Shown here: positions 1-7,195 of the stretch, in pieces | How positions within the stretch are numbered: position 1 is the first letter of the stretch | How the letters are laid out: the number at the start of each line of letters is the position of its first letter | From: an uncultured Ruminococcus sp. | GTDB taxonomy: Bacteria; Bacillota; Clostridia; Oscillospirales; CAG-272 | DNA: 7,394 bases | Direction: 5' to 3' | Assembly: GCA_902797125.1 (NCBI GenBank) | Contig: CADBRS010000096.1 | Coordinates: 1-7,394, forward strand | Made by a program: the position numbers and the translations under genes | The notes under the pieces: generated by a model | Told to the model about the DNA's origin: nothing | Database searches by the model: none | The model's input: only the letters and a program-made list of their open reading frames with translations

Positions 1-3000
1 CCTCCACCGGATGCACGATGGGCAAAGGTTATTCCGCCAGATTGTACCTGAAGTTCCAGAACGGGACGAAGGTTCAGCTGGTGTCCGGCATAGACGCCGC
101 TCCGTTCAACCAGATCGGGTTTGAAGAAGTAGACGGCCAATTCGTGCTGGTCATTCTGGCCTCGCTCTCCAAAGAGTTCGACGGCATCAAAGTCTACGGC
201 GTCATTGAAAACAACTATTCGGGCGTGAAAGTCACCACCCGCGAGATGACGATCCGCGTGGTCGATCAGGTGACCGACGCCATCATTTCACTCACCGGAC
301 CGAAGGATGCTTTCGACCCGCAGAGCCCGACGGGCGCGGTCATGGAAATGGGGCTGCCCGAAAAAGAGAATCTGATCCGGGCCCACGTGTCCAGCGCCTA
401 TTCGGACACGATCGCGGTCCAGTGGTTCGACGTCACGGATCCGAACAATCCGAAGCCGGCAAGCGGCCGGAGCCAGATCACCATGACCCGCAAGACAGAG
501 GACGGACTCTATGAAACGGAATTCTCCTTCATGCCTTCTGTCAGCGAGACGGGAACTTACAAATACAACCTGCACGTCTATACCGAATCGCGGGATATTC
601 CCGGAACAGTCGTCGAGACGGTTTCGGCTACCGCGAAATTCACGGTTGAAAACAGCTTTCCGATCATCCTGACCCAGCCCCCTGCATCTTTGCATGCCAA
701 GGACGGGGAGACGATCGAAGCATCGCTGACGGTGGACGACAACATCCCGAATATCGGGTATAAATGGTACTACTATCCCAGCGAAGAATACATGACCGGC
801 ATCCAGGGCAACGATCTGGCCAACATGGTCTTCGACGGCGTGTCTTTCCGTGTGATGAGTACGGACGACAACAAACAGATCTACAGCAACGTCAGCGGGA
901 ACAAGGCACACGATTCTGTGACCTGGGACCTGGCGGACGTCGTGAGAGGCGGCATCAACCGGATCGTCTTCCAGTGCGCTCAGGACCTGGGGCAGGGAGA
1001 AGTCCGGATCCGCGTCACCGCGGCCAATCAGGCACAGGGCATCGCTCCGCAGACCCTCCTGGAGGACTCGTTCGATGCGATCCAGGGCAATTATGAATTT
1101 TCAGGAGCCTTCCAGACCCGGAAACTGCTCAAAGACGGACAGTATTACGATGCTGACACCTATCAGCTGGTTCTGGATTTCTCAGGATCCCCGCTGTCTG
1201 CGACCTATATCATTGAAGACCTGCGTCTTGAAAGATTGAATCAGGAAACCGACGTCTGGACGACCGAAGCGGATCTGAACCCGTTCTTCTTTGCCCGGAC
1301 CGAAGGCGGCGACCCGGCCAACTACCGGGGCGTATACGAACTGAACGTGACAGGCAACCCGCTGTCCTACCAGGTCAGCTCCGCGGACGACGGGCGGTAT
1401 ATCTACTGCAAGGTGTTCAATCAGTACGACAACACCAAATATGTCTACTCACGTCCGATCCGGCTGGACGTCGGGAACAACCCGGTGCAGCCTCAGATCG
1501 TATCCATAGACCAGAGCCTGAACGAGCGCTTCATAGAGGTCGGAGACAAAGTCCGGTTCCACGTCCAGGTCGCGCAGCCCATCGTGGATCATCAGCTCGC
1601 GGTCGCATACCAGTGGAATTTTTACCGCGTCGATGAGGACAATACCGATTTCGATGCAGAGAAGATCGCATATCTTCCGATCAGCGCAGATGATCTTTTG
1701 TCCGAATACGGACTCAGATACAGCGCCGTGATCGATCCCTCGACCGGGGAAGGCACGTGCACCATCGAACTGGTCAATATTCAGCTGGCCTGCCAGCTTT
1801 ATTGCGGATACCTCGGCGTGGAAGTGACTGCTTACAGCCCGGAGGATCCGTCCCTGACCGACACCGAATCGATGTGGACGGAAATCAAGATCGATATCGA
1901 AAGCGTGTCCATTCAGAACGTGACGATCTATGACTGGTTCGATTCGGATTCGGCTCAAAGGCTGGAGTTCACAGGTTCGGGTGACAAGTACGTCTCCAAA
2001 GACGGCATGATGCCCATCCGGGACATCATCTGCCTGACGGACAAGACCTATGCGGTTTTCACGCCTTCTCTGGACAATCACTATATCAAGCTGGCGGAAG
2101 GCTATTATCCGTTCTATCTGGATTTCAGTTGGAAAGTGGACTGGTATGAAGACGGTGTCCGAAAGACCTATACGCTGGCGTCTCTTTGGTCGACCGTGGC
2201 CGACCGGCAGTATTTCACTTACAACGTGTACGGAGACAGGCTGTTCATCGCCTTCGACAATCCCGATGACATGCGTTTCCAGAATCTGGTCATCTATTGC
2301 GAGATCTATGACAAGATCACGGGCGAGACCTATGAATCCGAAAGGTATCAGATCTCTTATGTCAATCTGCAGTCTCTGCCTCAGCTGACCGAGAAGACGG
2401 ACTACAATCCGGAAGGCAATATCACCGTCTCCGATTTTGAAATCGATCCGTCTACCGGTGATCTCAGCTTCCATGTGTCAGGCAGCACGATCCAGTATAC
2501 TTCACCGATCTATATCAGCGACTCTTACTCTTATGAGACAAGACAGGTTCTGGCGATCGATCCGGTCCATCCTCTGGACAGCGTCCAGGTGCAGCCTACG
2601 TTCAGCGGGCGCGTCTATCTGACGGGGCCCGGGTATATCGAAAACTATGTGGGGCGTGAAGGGAACGAATACATCCTCGACATGTTCCACTATGCGGATC
2701 AGGACGACGCCGTGCAGGCGACCTTCGACAACAAGAGCAACTTTACGTTCAACGTGACGATCCCCTATGAATTCTTTGAGCGGTATGCATCTGGCACGCT
2801 CAAGACCACCCGCAGCGGGCTCTCCAACGAGTATTGCTCGGTGCTGAAAAACGGCGGAGATTTCAATTTCACGGAAGAGGAACTGACCGAACTCGCAGGC
2901 ATCTGGTTCGACTACTATCTGCTTTCCGTCAGGATCGAGTACAGGCTGAACTATAACGCGATCGCATCGGTCTTCGAACTGGAATCGATCTATTATCCGA

Positions 3001-6000
3001 TGGAACTGCTTAAGTACTATTTCCAGGGCACTTTTGAATACGGAACTTACGCGCAGACCGAGTTTACCTTCAAGCAGGGCAGCGTGGCATATATCAACGG
3101 CACATATGAAAACGACTATTACGGCGTCAATGACTATGTGGTCTACGAATGGTATTCCTACGCGAGCGGTGAGCCGCAGTTCGTCGACACGAACGGAGAT
3201 CCTTATCTTCAGGTCGACACCGCGCTGCCCGGCGTTTACGAATACGAACTCGTGGTCACCGTCCGGAAGACGGAGGACCCGGACAAGAGCATGGGGGACA
3301 CCGGCTATGTCCGGTTTACCGTGACGGTCGAACCGAATCTGGAGACCCCGGAGATCACGGGTATCTCGGAGCCGACTTTCGGATACCGGGAACCTCACGC
3401 CAAGATTTCCGTGGACGCCGCTACGAACGAGGAAGATGTCCGGATCAGATATCTGTTCAAGGTGCAGGACGATGACTCCTATCTCGGGTATCAGGTCCAT
3501 TGGTCCGATGAAAACGAACTGGAAGTTTCGACCGAAAAGATGGGAACTTTCGAATGGTCTGTCGAAGTCTATGTAGCCAAGACCGTTGAAAACTATGACG
3601 GGACAGTTTCAGACTATTTCAGTGAGAGGGTTTCGTCCGGCACGCGCCACTACACGGTAGGCGACCGGATCGTGGACCGCATCGAGATCGGCGGCGTGAA
3701 CAAACCGGTCCAGGGCAATGCCCCGACGACCGAAGGCTTGTTCGCTTCACCGACGCTGGAAGACGATACTTATTTCGGATACCGTGTGATCTCGGCATTC
3801 TGGAATCCGGCGCCTCAGGCATACGGATACGATACCGATTACGAACTGACAGTGGTCGCGGAACTGCTTGAAAACAGCAGCTTTGCAGGAGCCGTTTCCG
3901 GCGCGTTCCTGGATGGGGACAGCACATATGAAGGCAGCGTAACGAAGGTCGGAGCCAATCAGGTGCGCCTGACCCGGGTGTTCCGGAGCACGGAATCCGA
4001 AGCCGTGGATTCGATCACTTTGCACGATCTTCCAGATGTCCAACCGGAAGCTTTGATCCGGAAAGTGGACACGTACAAGGAAAGCACTTTCGAATTGATC
4101 AGCGCGACATGGAATACCGACGACAGTTCGTTCAAATACATGACCGATTACAGGCTGACGCTGATCGTGAGAGCCAACAACGGCTACCGGTTCACCGATT
4201 CGCTCACCGTCCGTCTGGGAGACGGCACCGTCCCCTATACCGTGCGGACGAAGGGAAGCGAGATCGAGATCGTGTTCGAATACCGGTTCGGTTATACCGC
4301 GATCCAGAAGATCGGATCGGAAGAAACCGAACTTCAATCTGACAATCAAGGTGCTGTGTCACTGTCCGTCGGATCATCCGTTCCTGACGGAAAGATGTTC
4401 GACGGTTGGTATGTCGGAGACACGAAAGTCGCATCCGGCAAACAGGCGTCTTATACGGTAGATCGGAACGGTATCGTCATCGAGGCCCGCTTCAAGGATA
4501 TCCCGTTCGAACGGGATGGGAATGATCTGGTCATGGAATCCGAGGATCCTGCGCAGACCGATCTGTCTGATCTGATCAATGCGGCCTCCGGAAACGGACT
4601 CGGAGTCCGGATCGGCATCGGCGACGTGACGTTCGAAATGGATCCGGAAACCGTCGGTTCTCTCGACGGATTAGGCGATCTGTTCCTGTCCATTCGCATC
4701 GGACAGCAATATGCTACGGGAGACCTGAACAAAGCCGATCTTTCCAACATCAAGGAGATCTATGAGATCAAGCTCGAGGGCGGGACCTTCGTCGGTGCCA
4801 TCCACGTCAGCCTGCCCGCCACGTTCGAGGTTGGCTCCAAGGATGTGCTCAAGGTCTTCTATGTCAGCCCCGAAGGCACGGTCGAAAATATGCAGGCCAC
4901 CTATGAGGACGGTGTCATCAGTTTCCTGACGACTCATTTTTCCACATACGTCGTGACCCTGACGACAGGTACTTTCACCGTTTCGTTCCAGCCCGGCGCG
5001 GGCACGGGAACGATGGCGTCCGTATCCAATGTGAGCGGAGGATTCGTCCTTCCGTCCAGCGGATTTACTCCGCCTGCAGGGAAACGGTTCAAAGGCTGGC
5101 AGATCGGCGGTGTCGAAAAGCAGGCCGGAGAACTGATCAACGTGACATCCGATACAGTAGCGACTGCGCTCTACGAAGACATTCCGCACGAGCATACGAT
5201 GCAGCCAACGCCCGGAAAGGCAGCCACCTGCACGGAGGACGGTCTGAAAACCTATTACCGCTGCACAGGCTGCGGTCTCTACTACGAAGATGAAGCCGGC
5301 AAGACCCAGATCGCAAACATCGATTCCTGGAAAACTGGAGCAGGCAAAATCCCGGCAACCGGACATCAGTTCGTTTGGATCGTGGACAAGGCCGCCACAG
5401 CCATTTCCACCGGACTCAAGCACGAGGAATGTTCGGTCTGCCACACTAAGCGGAACGAGAATACCGTCATCCCGATGCAGGAGTGCGAACATGCCCACAC
5501 GGTCAAGACTGCACGCGTGGAACCGGGATGCGAGACGACAGGTAAGGAAGCTTACTACTATTGCACAAACTGCCAGAAATATTTCAGTGACGCGGACTGC
5601 CAGCTGGTGATCGACGACTTGCAGGCATACGGGATCATCCCGGCCGCAGGGCATCAGTTCGTCTGGGTCGTGGATCAGCCCGCCACCGAACTGTCTGCCG
5701 GCATCCGGCACGAGGAATGCTCGGTATGCCATACCAAGCGGAACGAGAACACGCAGATCCCGATCCTTTCCTGTTCGCATGCCGCGATGCGCTCGGTCGC
5801 AAAAACGGATCCGACTTGCGAGGCTGCCGGGAAACAGGCTTACTTCTATTGCCCTACCTGCAACAAGTATTTCGAGGATCAGGCAGGGCAGAACCCGATC
5901 ACGGATCTGGCTGCATACGGCGTGCTGGAACCGATCGGTCATGCTTACGGCGAATGGCAGGTCGTGAAACCCGCAACCGAGACCGACGACGGATTGGAAG

Positions 6001-6728
6001 AACGCGTCTGCGCACATGACGCTTCCCATAAGGAGCAGCGTGTGATCAAGGCGACGGGCTACCATTACTCCGTGGATCAAAACGGAGTCAAGGTCTACGA
6101 CCTGGAAGTTGAACCGGGGCAGAAGCAGGATCTTTCGAAGCTGTTCGAAACCGCTGAACAGGGTAAAGGAAAAGTCATCGTCACGATCGGCGAAACAGTC
6201 CTTGTGTTCGATCCCAAAGCGGTGACGGACATAGGCGGACAGACGGCTGAACTGACGCTCAATGTGCTGTCGTCCGATTTCGGAATCGAGGATCTGGACG
6301 GCGTACAGCTCGTCATCGAGGTGTCTCTAGGCGGAACGGCATTTTCTTCAGGCTCGGTCACGGTCCGGCTGCCGTTTGCCACGGAGGTCCCCAAAGGACA
6401 GGTTGCCAAGGTCTATTATCTGGATCCGCAAGGCGGCAAGACAGATATGAATGCCGTTTTCGAGGATGGATATGTTTCGTTCCGTACGAATCATTTTTCC
6501 AAATTCGCTGTAGTTTTCGAACAGGCAAAAGACGGTGAAAATGAAACCGATGGCACGGAAAGCGAAACCGGTTCGATAGATCCCGGAAACGATGACCAGA
6601 CGGAAAAGAAAGGCCTTCCTGCCGGAGCTGTCGTCGCCATTATTTTCGGTGTCTTGTTGGTTCTGGCTGGAGCCGGTGTCGGTGTGTTCTTCCTGCTCAA
6701 GAAGAAGGGCATCATTAAGAAGAAATGA
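1..6728 (+). CDS. Giant multidomain Ig-like/InlB-repeat surface protein, membrane-anchored (5' partial)
   Basis: Probably a membrane-tethered adhesin or surface-structure protein; no enzyme domain is recognised. The frame is open to the left edge (first full codon at 3). The first ATG, at 18, has no Shine-Dalgarno and no signal peptide and falls inside a beta-rich module, so the true start lies upstream. Numbering from that ATG gives 2236 residues: Ig-like modules about 1-1215 (Trp cores W136, W250, W533, W1045; Ig-type 'DDGRYIYC' ending at C464); two related modules about 1218-1426; InlB B-repeat-like 1424-1495; 'HFS' domain 1498-1649; InlB-like 1653-1721; three Cys/His repeats 1723-2014; second 'HFS' domain 2015-2169; acidic linker 2170-2198; transmembrane helix about 2204-2227; Lys-rich tail. 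The site before the helix reads LPAGA, not LPxTG, so anchoring is probably by the helix itself. The coding strand is clearly GC-richer than the DNA downstream. Architecture is well supported; the ligand is unknown. Confidence 0.93.
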   Translation, partial: STGCTMGKGYSARLYLKFQNGTKVQLVSGIDAAPFNQIGFEEVDGQFVLVILASLSKEFDGIKVYGVIENNYSGVKVTTREMTIRVVDQVTDAIISLTGPKDAFDPQSPTGAVMEMGLPEKENLIRAHVSSAYSDTIAVQWFDVTDPNNPKPASGRSQITMTRKTEDGLYETEFSFMPSVSETGTYKYNLHVYTESRDIPGTVVETVSATAKFTVENSFPIILTQPPASLHAKDGETIEASLTVDDNIPNIGYKWYYYPSEEYMTGIQGNDLANMVFDGVSFRVMSTDDNKQIYSNVSGNKAHDSVTWDLADVVRGGINRIVFQCAQDLGQGEVRIRVTAANQAQGIAPQTLLEDSFDAIQGNYEFSGAFQTRKLLKDGQYYDADTYQLVLDFSGSPLSATYIIEDLRLERLNQETDVWTTEADLNPFFFARTEGGDPANYRGVYELNVTGNPLSYQVSSADDGRYIYCKVFNQYDNTKYVYSRPIRLDVGNNPVQPQIVSIDQSLNERFIEVGDKVRFHVQVAQPIVDHQLAVAYQWNFYRVDEDNTDFDAEKIAYLPISADDLLSEYGLRYSAVIDPSTGEGTCTIELVNIQLACQLYCGYLGVEVTAYSPEDPSLTDTESMWTEIKIDIESVSIQNVTIYDWFDSDSAQRLEFTGSGDKYVSKDGMMPIRDIICLTDKTYAVFTPSLDNHYIKLAEGYYPFYLDFSWKVDWYEDGVRKTYTLASLWSTVADRQYFTYNVYGDRLFIAFDNPDDMRFQNLVIYCEIYDKITGETYESERYQISYVNLQSLPQLTEKTDYNPEGNITVSDFEIDPSTGDLSFHVSGSTIQYTSPIYISDSYSYETRQVLAIDPVHPLDSVQVQPTFSGRVYLTGPGYIENYVGREGNEYILDMFHYADQDDAVQATFDNKSNFTFNVTIPYEFFERYASGTLKTTRSGLSNEYCSVLKNGGDFNFTEEELTELAGIWFDYYLLSVRIEYRLNYNAIASVFELESIYYPMELLKYYFQGTFEYGTYAQTEFTFKQGSVAYINGTYENDYYGVNDYVVYEWYSYASGEPQFVDTNGDPYLQVDTALPGVYEYELVVTVRKTEDPDKSMGDTGYVRFTVTVEPNLETPEITGISEPTFGYREPHAKISVDAATNEEDVRIRYLFKVQDDDSYLGYQVHWSDENELEVSTEKMGTFEWSVEVYVAKTVENYDGTVSDYFSERVSSGTRHYTVGDRIVDRIEIGGVNKPVQGNAPTTEGLFASPTLEDDTYFGYRVISAFWNPAPQAYGYDTDYELTVVAELLENSSFAGAVSGAFLDGDSTYEGSVTKVGANQVRLTRVFRSTESEAVDSITLHDLPDVQPEALIRKVDTYKESTFELISATWNTDDSSFKYMTDYRLTLIVRANNGYRFTDSLTVRLGDGTVPYTVRTKGSEIEIVFEYRFGYTAIQKIGSEETELQSDNQGAVSLSVGSSVPDGKMFDGWYVGDTKVASGKQASYTVDRNGIVIEARFKDIPFERDGNDLVMESEDPAQTDLSDLINAASGNGLGVRIGIGDVTFEMDPETVGSLDGLGDLFLSIRIGQQYATGDLNKADLSNIKEIYEIKLEGGTFVGAIHVSLPATFEVGSKDVLKVFYVSPEGTVENMQATYEDGVISFLTTHFSTYVVTLTTGTFTVSFQPGAGTGTMASVSNVSGGFVLPSSGFTPPAGKRFKGWQIGGVEKQAGELINVTSDTVATALYEDIPHEHTMQPTPGKAATCTEDGLKTYYRCTGCGLYYEDEAGKTQIANIDSWKTGAGKIPATGHQFVWIVDKAATAISTGLKHEECSVCHTKRNENTVIPMQECEHAHTVKTARVEPGCETTGKEAYYYCTNCQKYFSDADCQLVIDDLQAYGIIPAAGHQFVWVVDQPATELSAGIRHEECSVCHTKRNENTQIPILSCSHAAMRSVAKTDPTCEAAGKQAYFYCPTCNKYFEDQAGQNPITDLAAYGVLEPIGHAYGEWQVVKPATETDDGLEERVCAHDASHKEQRVIKATGYHYSVDQNGVKVYDLEVEPGQKQDLSKLFETAEQGKGKVIVTIGETVLVFDPKAVTDIGGQTAELTLNVLSSDFGIEDLDGVQLVIEVSLGGTAFSSGSVTVRLPFATEVPKGQVAKVYYLDPQGGKTDMNAVFEDGYVSFRTNHFSKFAVVFEQAKDGENETDGTESETGSIDPGNDDQTEKKGLPAGAVVAIIFGVLLVLAGAGVGVFFLLKKKGIIKKK
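3669..4290 (+). repeat. Two diverged tandem protein modules of about 100 residues in the surface protein
   Basis: Residues about 1218-1329 and 1330-1426 share one pattern. Each opens with 'VD-I-(I/L)', then has a core 'ISAxWN' (AFWN in the first, ATWN in the second), then 'Y-TDY-LT-V' (DTDYELTVV and MTDYRLTLI), and ends in a hydrophobic strand (RLTRVFR and EIVFEYRF). The second copy has 'NGYRFTD', a form I associate with beta-sandwich modules of Firmicutes surface proteins. I see the repeat directly. No function beyond a structural or spacer role can be assigned. Confidence 0.6.
4287..4499 (+). other. InlB B-repeat-like (Listeria-Bacteroides repeat type) module, first copy
   Basis: Residues about 1424-1495 carry the hallmark 'G-x-F-D-G-W-Y-V-G-D' segment (KMFDGWYVGD), followed by a short strand ending in 'IEARFKD'. 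This is the usual layout of divergent InlB B-repeat modules: a beta-grasp-like fold used as a stalk element in Firmicutes and Bacteroidetes surface proteins. A second copy lies at about 4974-5180, with 'KRFKGWQIGG' and a terminal 'TALYED'. Confidence 0.65.
4509..4964 (+). other. 'HFS' surface-protein domain, first copy
   Basis: Residues about 1498-1649. The segment begins with a hydrophilic 'DLSDLINAA' helix-like stretch and runs through beta strands (VRIGIGDVTFEMDPETV). It ends in the pattern 'V-VFYVSPEGTVE-M-ATYEDGVISF-T-HFSTYVV', with HFS at 1640-1642. This ending is common near the C-terminus of Firmicutes surface and S-layer-type proteins, shortly before an anchor. A second, clearly related copy lies at 6060-6524 (residues 2015-2169, HFS at 2159-2161). 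The two copies bracket the second InlB-like module and the Cys/His repeats. Confidence 0.6.
4974..5180 (+). other. InlB B-repeat-like module, second copy
   Basis: Residues about 1653-1721. The module starts 'FTVSFQPGAGTGTM', has the diagnostic 'GKRFKGWQIGG' turn, and ends 'TVATALYED'. It is a canonical-looking Listeria-Bacteroides/InlB B repeat and joins the first HFS domain directly to the Cys/His repeat block. Confidence 0.7.
5184..6059 (+). repeat. Three tandem Cys/His-rich repeats of about 96-100 residues
   Basis: Residues 1723-2014. Each unit opens with a His-containing segment (HEH, CEHAH or CSHA), then a single Cys (1738, 1838, 1934), a Y-x-C-x2-C pair (1749/1752, 1849/1852, 1945/1948) and 'GH' (H1783, H1879, H1975). 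Units 1 and 2 end with HEECSVCHTKRNENT (C1805/C1808/H1809 and C1901/C1904/H1905). In unit 3 this becomes CAHDASH (C1998, H2000, H2004), keeping metal-ligand-type residues but losing CxxC. The GH spacing is exactly 96 residues; unit 1 has four extra residues in its first half. At the DNA level, 5421-5465 and 5709-5753 match at about 39 of 45 bases, so this duplication is fairly recent or conserved by selection. Structural zinc or disulfide bonding is an inference. Confidence 0.85.
6060..6524 (+). other. 'HFS' surface-protein domain, second copy
   Basis: Residues about 2015-2169. It shares with the first copy an opening 'QDLSKLFETA' (DLSDLINAA in copy 1), 'VFDPKAV' (FEMDPETV in copy 1), and the ending 'KVYYLDPQGG...FEDGYVSFRTNHFSKFAVVF'. 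The domain sits immediately before the acidic linker and the membrane anchor. Confidence 0.6.
6525..6728 (+). other. Acidic linker, C-terminal transmembrane anchor and Lys-rich tail
   Basis: Residues 2170-2198 are rich in Glu, Asp, Thr and Gly. A hydrophobic helix follows at about 2204-2227 (VVAIIFGVLLVLAGAGVGVF) and then a cytoplasmic-type tail KKKGIIKKK. The layout resembles a cell-wall sorting signal, but the pre-helix motif is LPAGA, without the Thr-Gly pair a standard sortase needs. Simple membrane retention, or a non-standard sortase, is more likely than canonical LPxTG anchoring. Confidence 0.85.
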
Positions 6729-6730
6729 CG

Positions 6731-6784
6731 ATCCGAAATGACAACGGTTTGATCTTGGATCGAACCATTGTCCCTCCTTCGGAT
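6731..6784 (+). other. Long nested hairpin just after the surface-protein stop codon
   Basis: An inner stem pairs 6740-6754 (GACAACGGTTTGATC) with 6758-6772 (GATCGAACCATTGTC): 15 positions with one mismatch and one G-T wobble, closed by a TTG loop. An outer perfect 7-bp stem pairs ATCCGAA (6731-6737) with TTCGGAT (6778-6784). No T-run follows, so on its own it is not a standard intrinsic terminator. It may protect the mRNA 3' end, act together with the hairpin at 6815-6840, or be a palindromic repeat element. Confidence 0.7.
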
Positions 6785-6810
6785 GGGAAAACAAATAATT
6801 AACAAACTAA

Positions 6811-6848
6811 CAAAAAGCCCGGTCGTTTTTGATCGGGCTTAGTTGTAT
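6811..6848 (+). terminator. Intrinsic terminator-like hairpin, possibly bidirectional
   Basis: AAGCCCGGTC (6815-6824) pairs with GATCGGGCTT (6831-6840) as a 10-bp GC-rich stem with one wobble and a GTTTTT loop. On the + strand the stem is followed only by a broken T-run (CTTAGTTGTATT). On the - strand it is followed by TTTTTGTTAG, a better U-tract. It most plausibly ends the surface-protein transcript from the left and could also stop antisense transcription from the right. No - strand gene is visible on the right side of this window. Confidence 0.75.
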
Positions 6849-6915
6849 TGAAATCATATGAAGTCCAACTTTTGGGGTGCATAGCAGCCTCGGAGTGTGT
6901 TTTTCTAGTATACGA

Positions 6916-6941
6916 TTTTTACACAACAAAACTGTTAAAAA
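6916..6941 (+). other. AT-rich imperfect inverted repeat overlapping the promoter region
   Basis: TTTTTA-C-ACA (6916-6925) can pair with TGTTAAAAA (6933-6941) around a 7-base loop, leaving one bulged C. Its right arm overlaps the proposed -35 hexamer, so it could be an operator or simply AT-rich chance pairing. The GC-poor stem makes it a weak RNA hairpin. Confidence 0.25.
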
Positions 6942-6963
6942 GTGACGTTACGTGGTGTATAAT
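6935..6963 (+). promoter_or_regulatory. Sigma-A-type promoter for the small downstream gene
   Basis: A perfect -10 box TATAAT (6958-6963) lies 17 bases downstream of TTAAAA (6935-6940), which matches 4 of 6 bases of TTGACA. The spacer contains ACGTTACGT (6945-6953), a short symmetric element that could bind a regulator. Transcription would start near 6970, leaving a very short leader before the ribosome binding site. Confidence 0.65.
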
Positions 6964-6970
6964 AATACTC

Positions 6971-6980
6971 AGGGGGTGAT
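6971..6980 (+). promoter_or_regulatory. Near-consensus Shine-Dalgarno before the small broken gene
   Basis: AGGGGGTGAT differs from the ideal anti-16S match AGGAGGTGAT at one base and sits at proper spacing from ATG 6984. It shows that a translated gene starts, or once started, at 6984 even though that frame closes after 19 codons. Confidence 0.75.
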
Positions 6981-6983
6981 TAG

Positions 6984-7134
6984 ATGAGCTTTTTGATTTA
7001 CACTATCAAGCAAGAAAAGCAGCGGATCGACTGTATGATGTGAAGCCTCACACGACTGTTATGAAGCATTGCATACAACTGGGGACAAATACATCATAGA
7101 TGATATCGATTTGTTCATTGAAACGAGGACATAG
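6984..7134 (+). pseudogene. Frameshifted small gene, possibly HTH/excisionase-like
   Basis: ATG 6984 has an excellent promoter and ribosome binding site, but its frame stops at TGA 7041 after 19 codons. Adding one T to the run at 6990-6994 switches to the frame that runs from 6989 (LFDLHYQARKAADRLYDV and onward) to TAG 7097. Adding one G to the run at 7081-7084 continues as GDKYIIDDIDLFIETRT to TAG 7132. The repaired product is about 50 residues. Its 'KAADRL...' helix and terminal 'YIIDDIDLFIE' recall short winged-helix or excisionase-type DNA-binding proteins, but I do not recognise the family. Two single-base homopolymer losses suggest either real decay or sequencing/assembly error. It sits in tandem ahead of the exonuclease gene, 74 bases upstream, and may once have shared its transcript. 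Confidence 0.5.
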
Positions 7135-7195
7135 GAAGCCCCAGTTCAATGCAGTTTTTTCCATGACTAAGAAGAACAGAGTTCGAATGAAAAGC

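Noticed and set aside
18..20. ATG 18 as the true start of the surface protein
   Set aside because: No Shine-Dalgarno, no signal peptide after it, open frame upstream, and it falls within a beta-rich module.
1449..2474. Open - strand frame of 341 codons opposite the Ig-like region
   Set aside because: Low-complexity Ile/Arg/Val/Asp-rich translation typical of a shadow of a beta-rich sense gene; no start signals.
5229..5861. CxxC pairs as evidence for a cytoplasmic zinc-ribbon or redox enzyme
   Set aside because: The pairs sit in a repeat block between surface-protein modules and before a C-terminal membrane anchor, so an extracellular structural role fits better.
5184..6059. CRISPR-like or short tandem DNA array
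   Set aside because: The repetition is at the protein level with a 288-base period inside an open frame; there are no short identical repeats with variable spacers.
4671..6080. Long open frame on the - strand (469 codons) opposite the Cys/His repeats
   Set aside because: It lies entirely antisense to a convincing coding frame, has no recognisable domains or ribosome site, and is explained by the GC-rich codon use of the sense gene.
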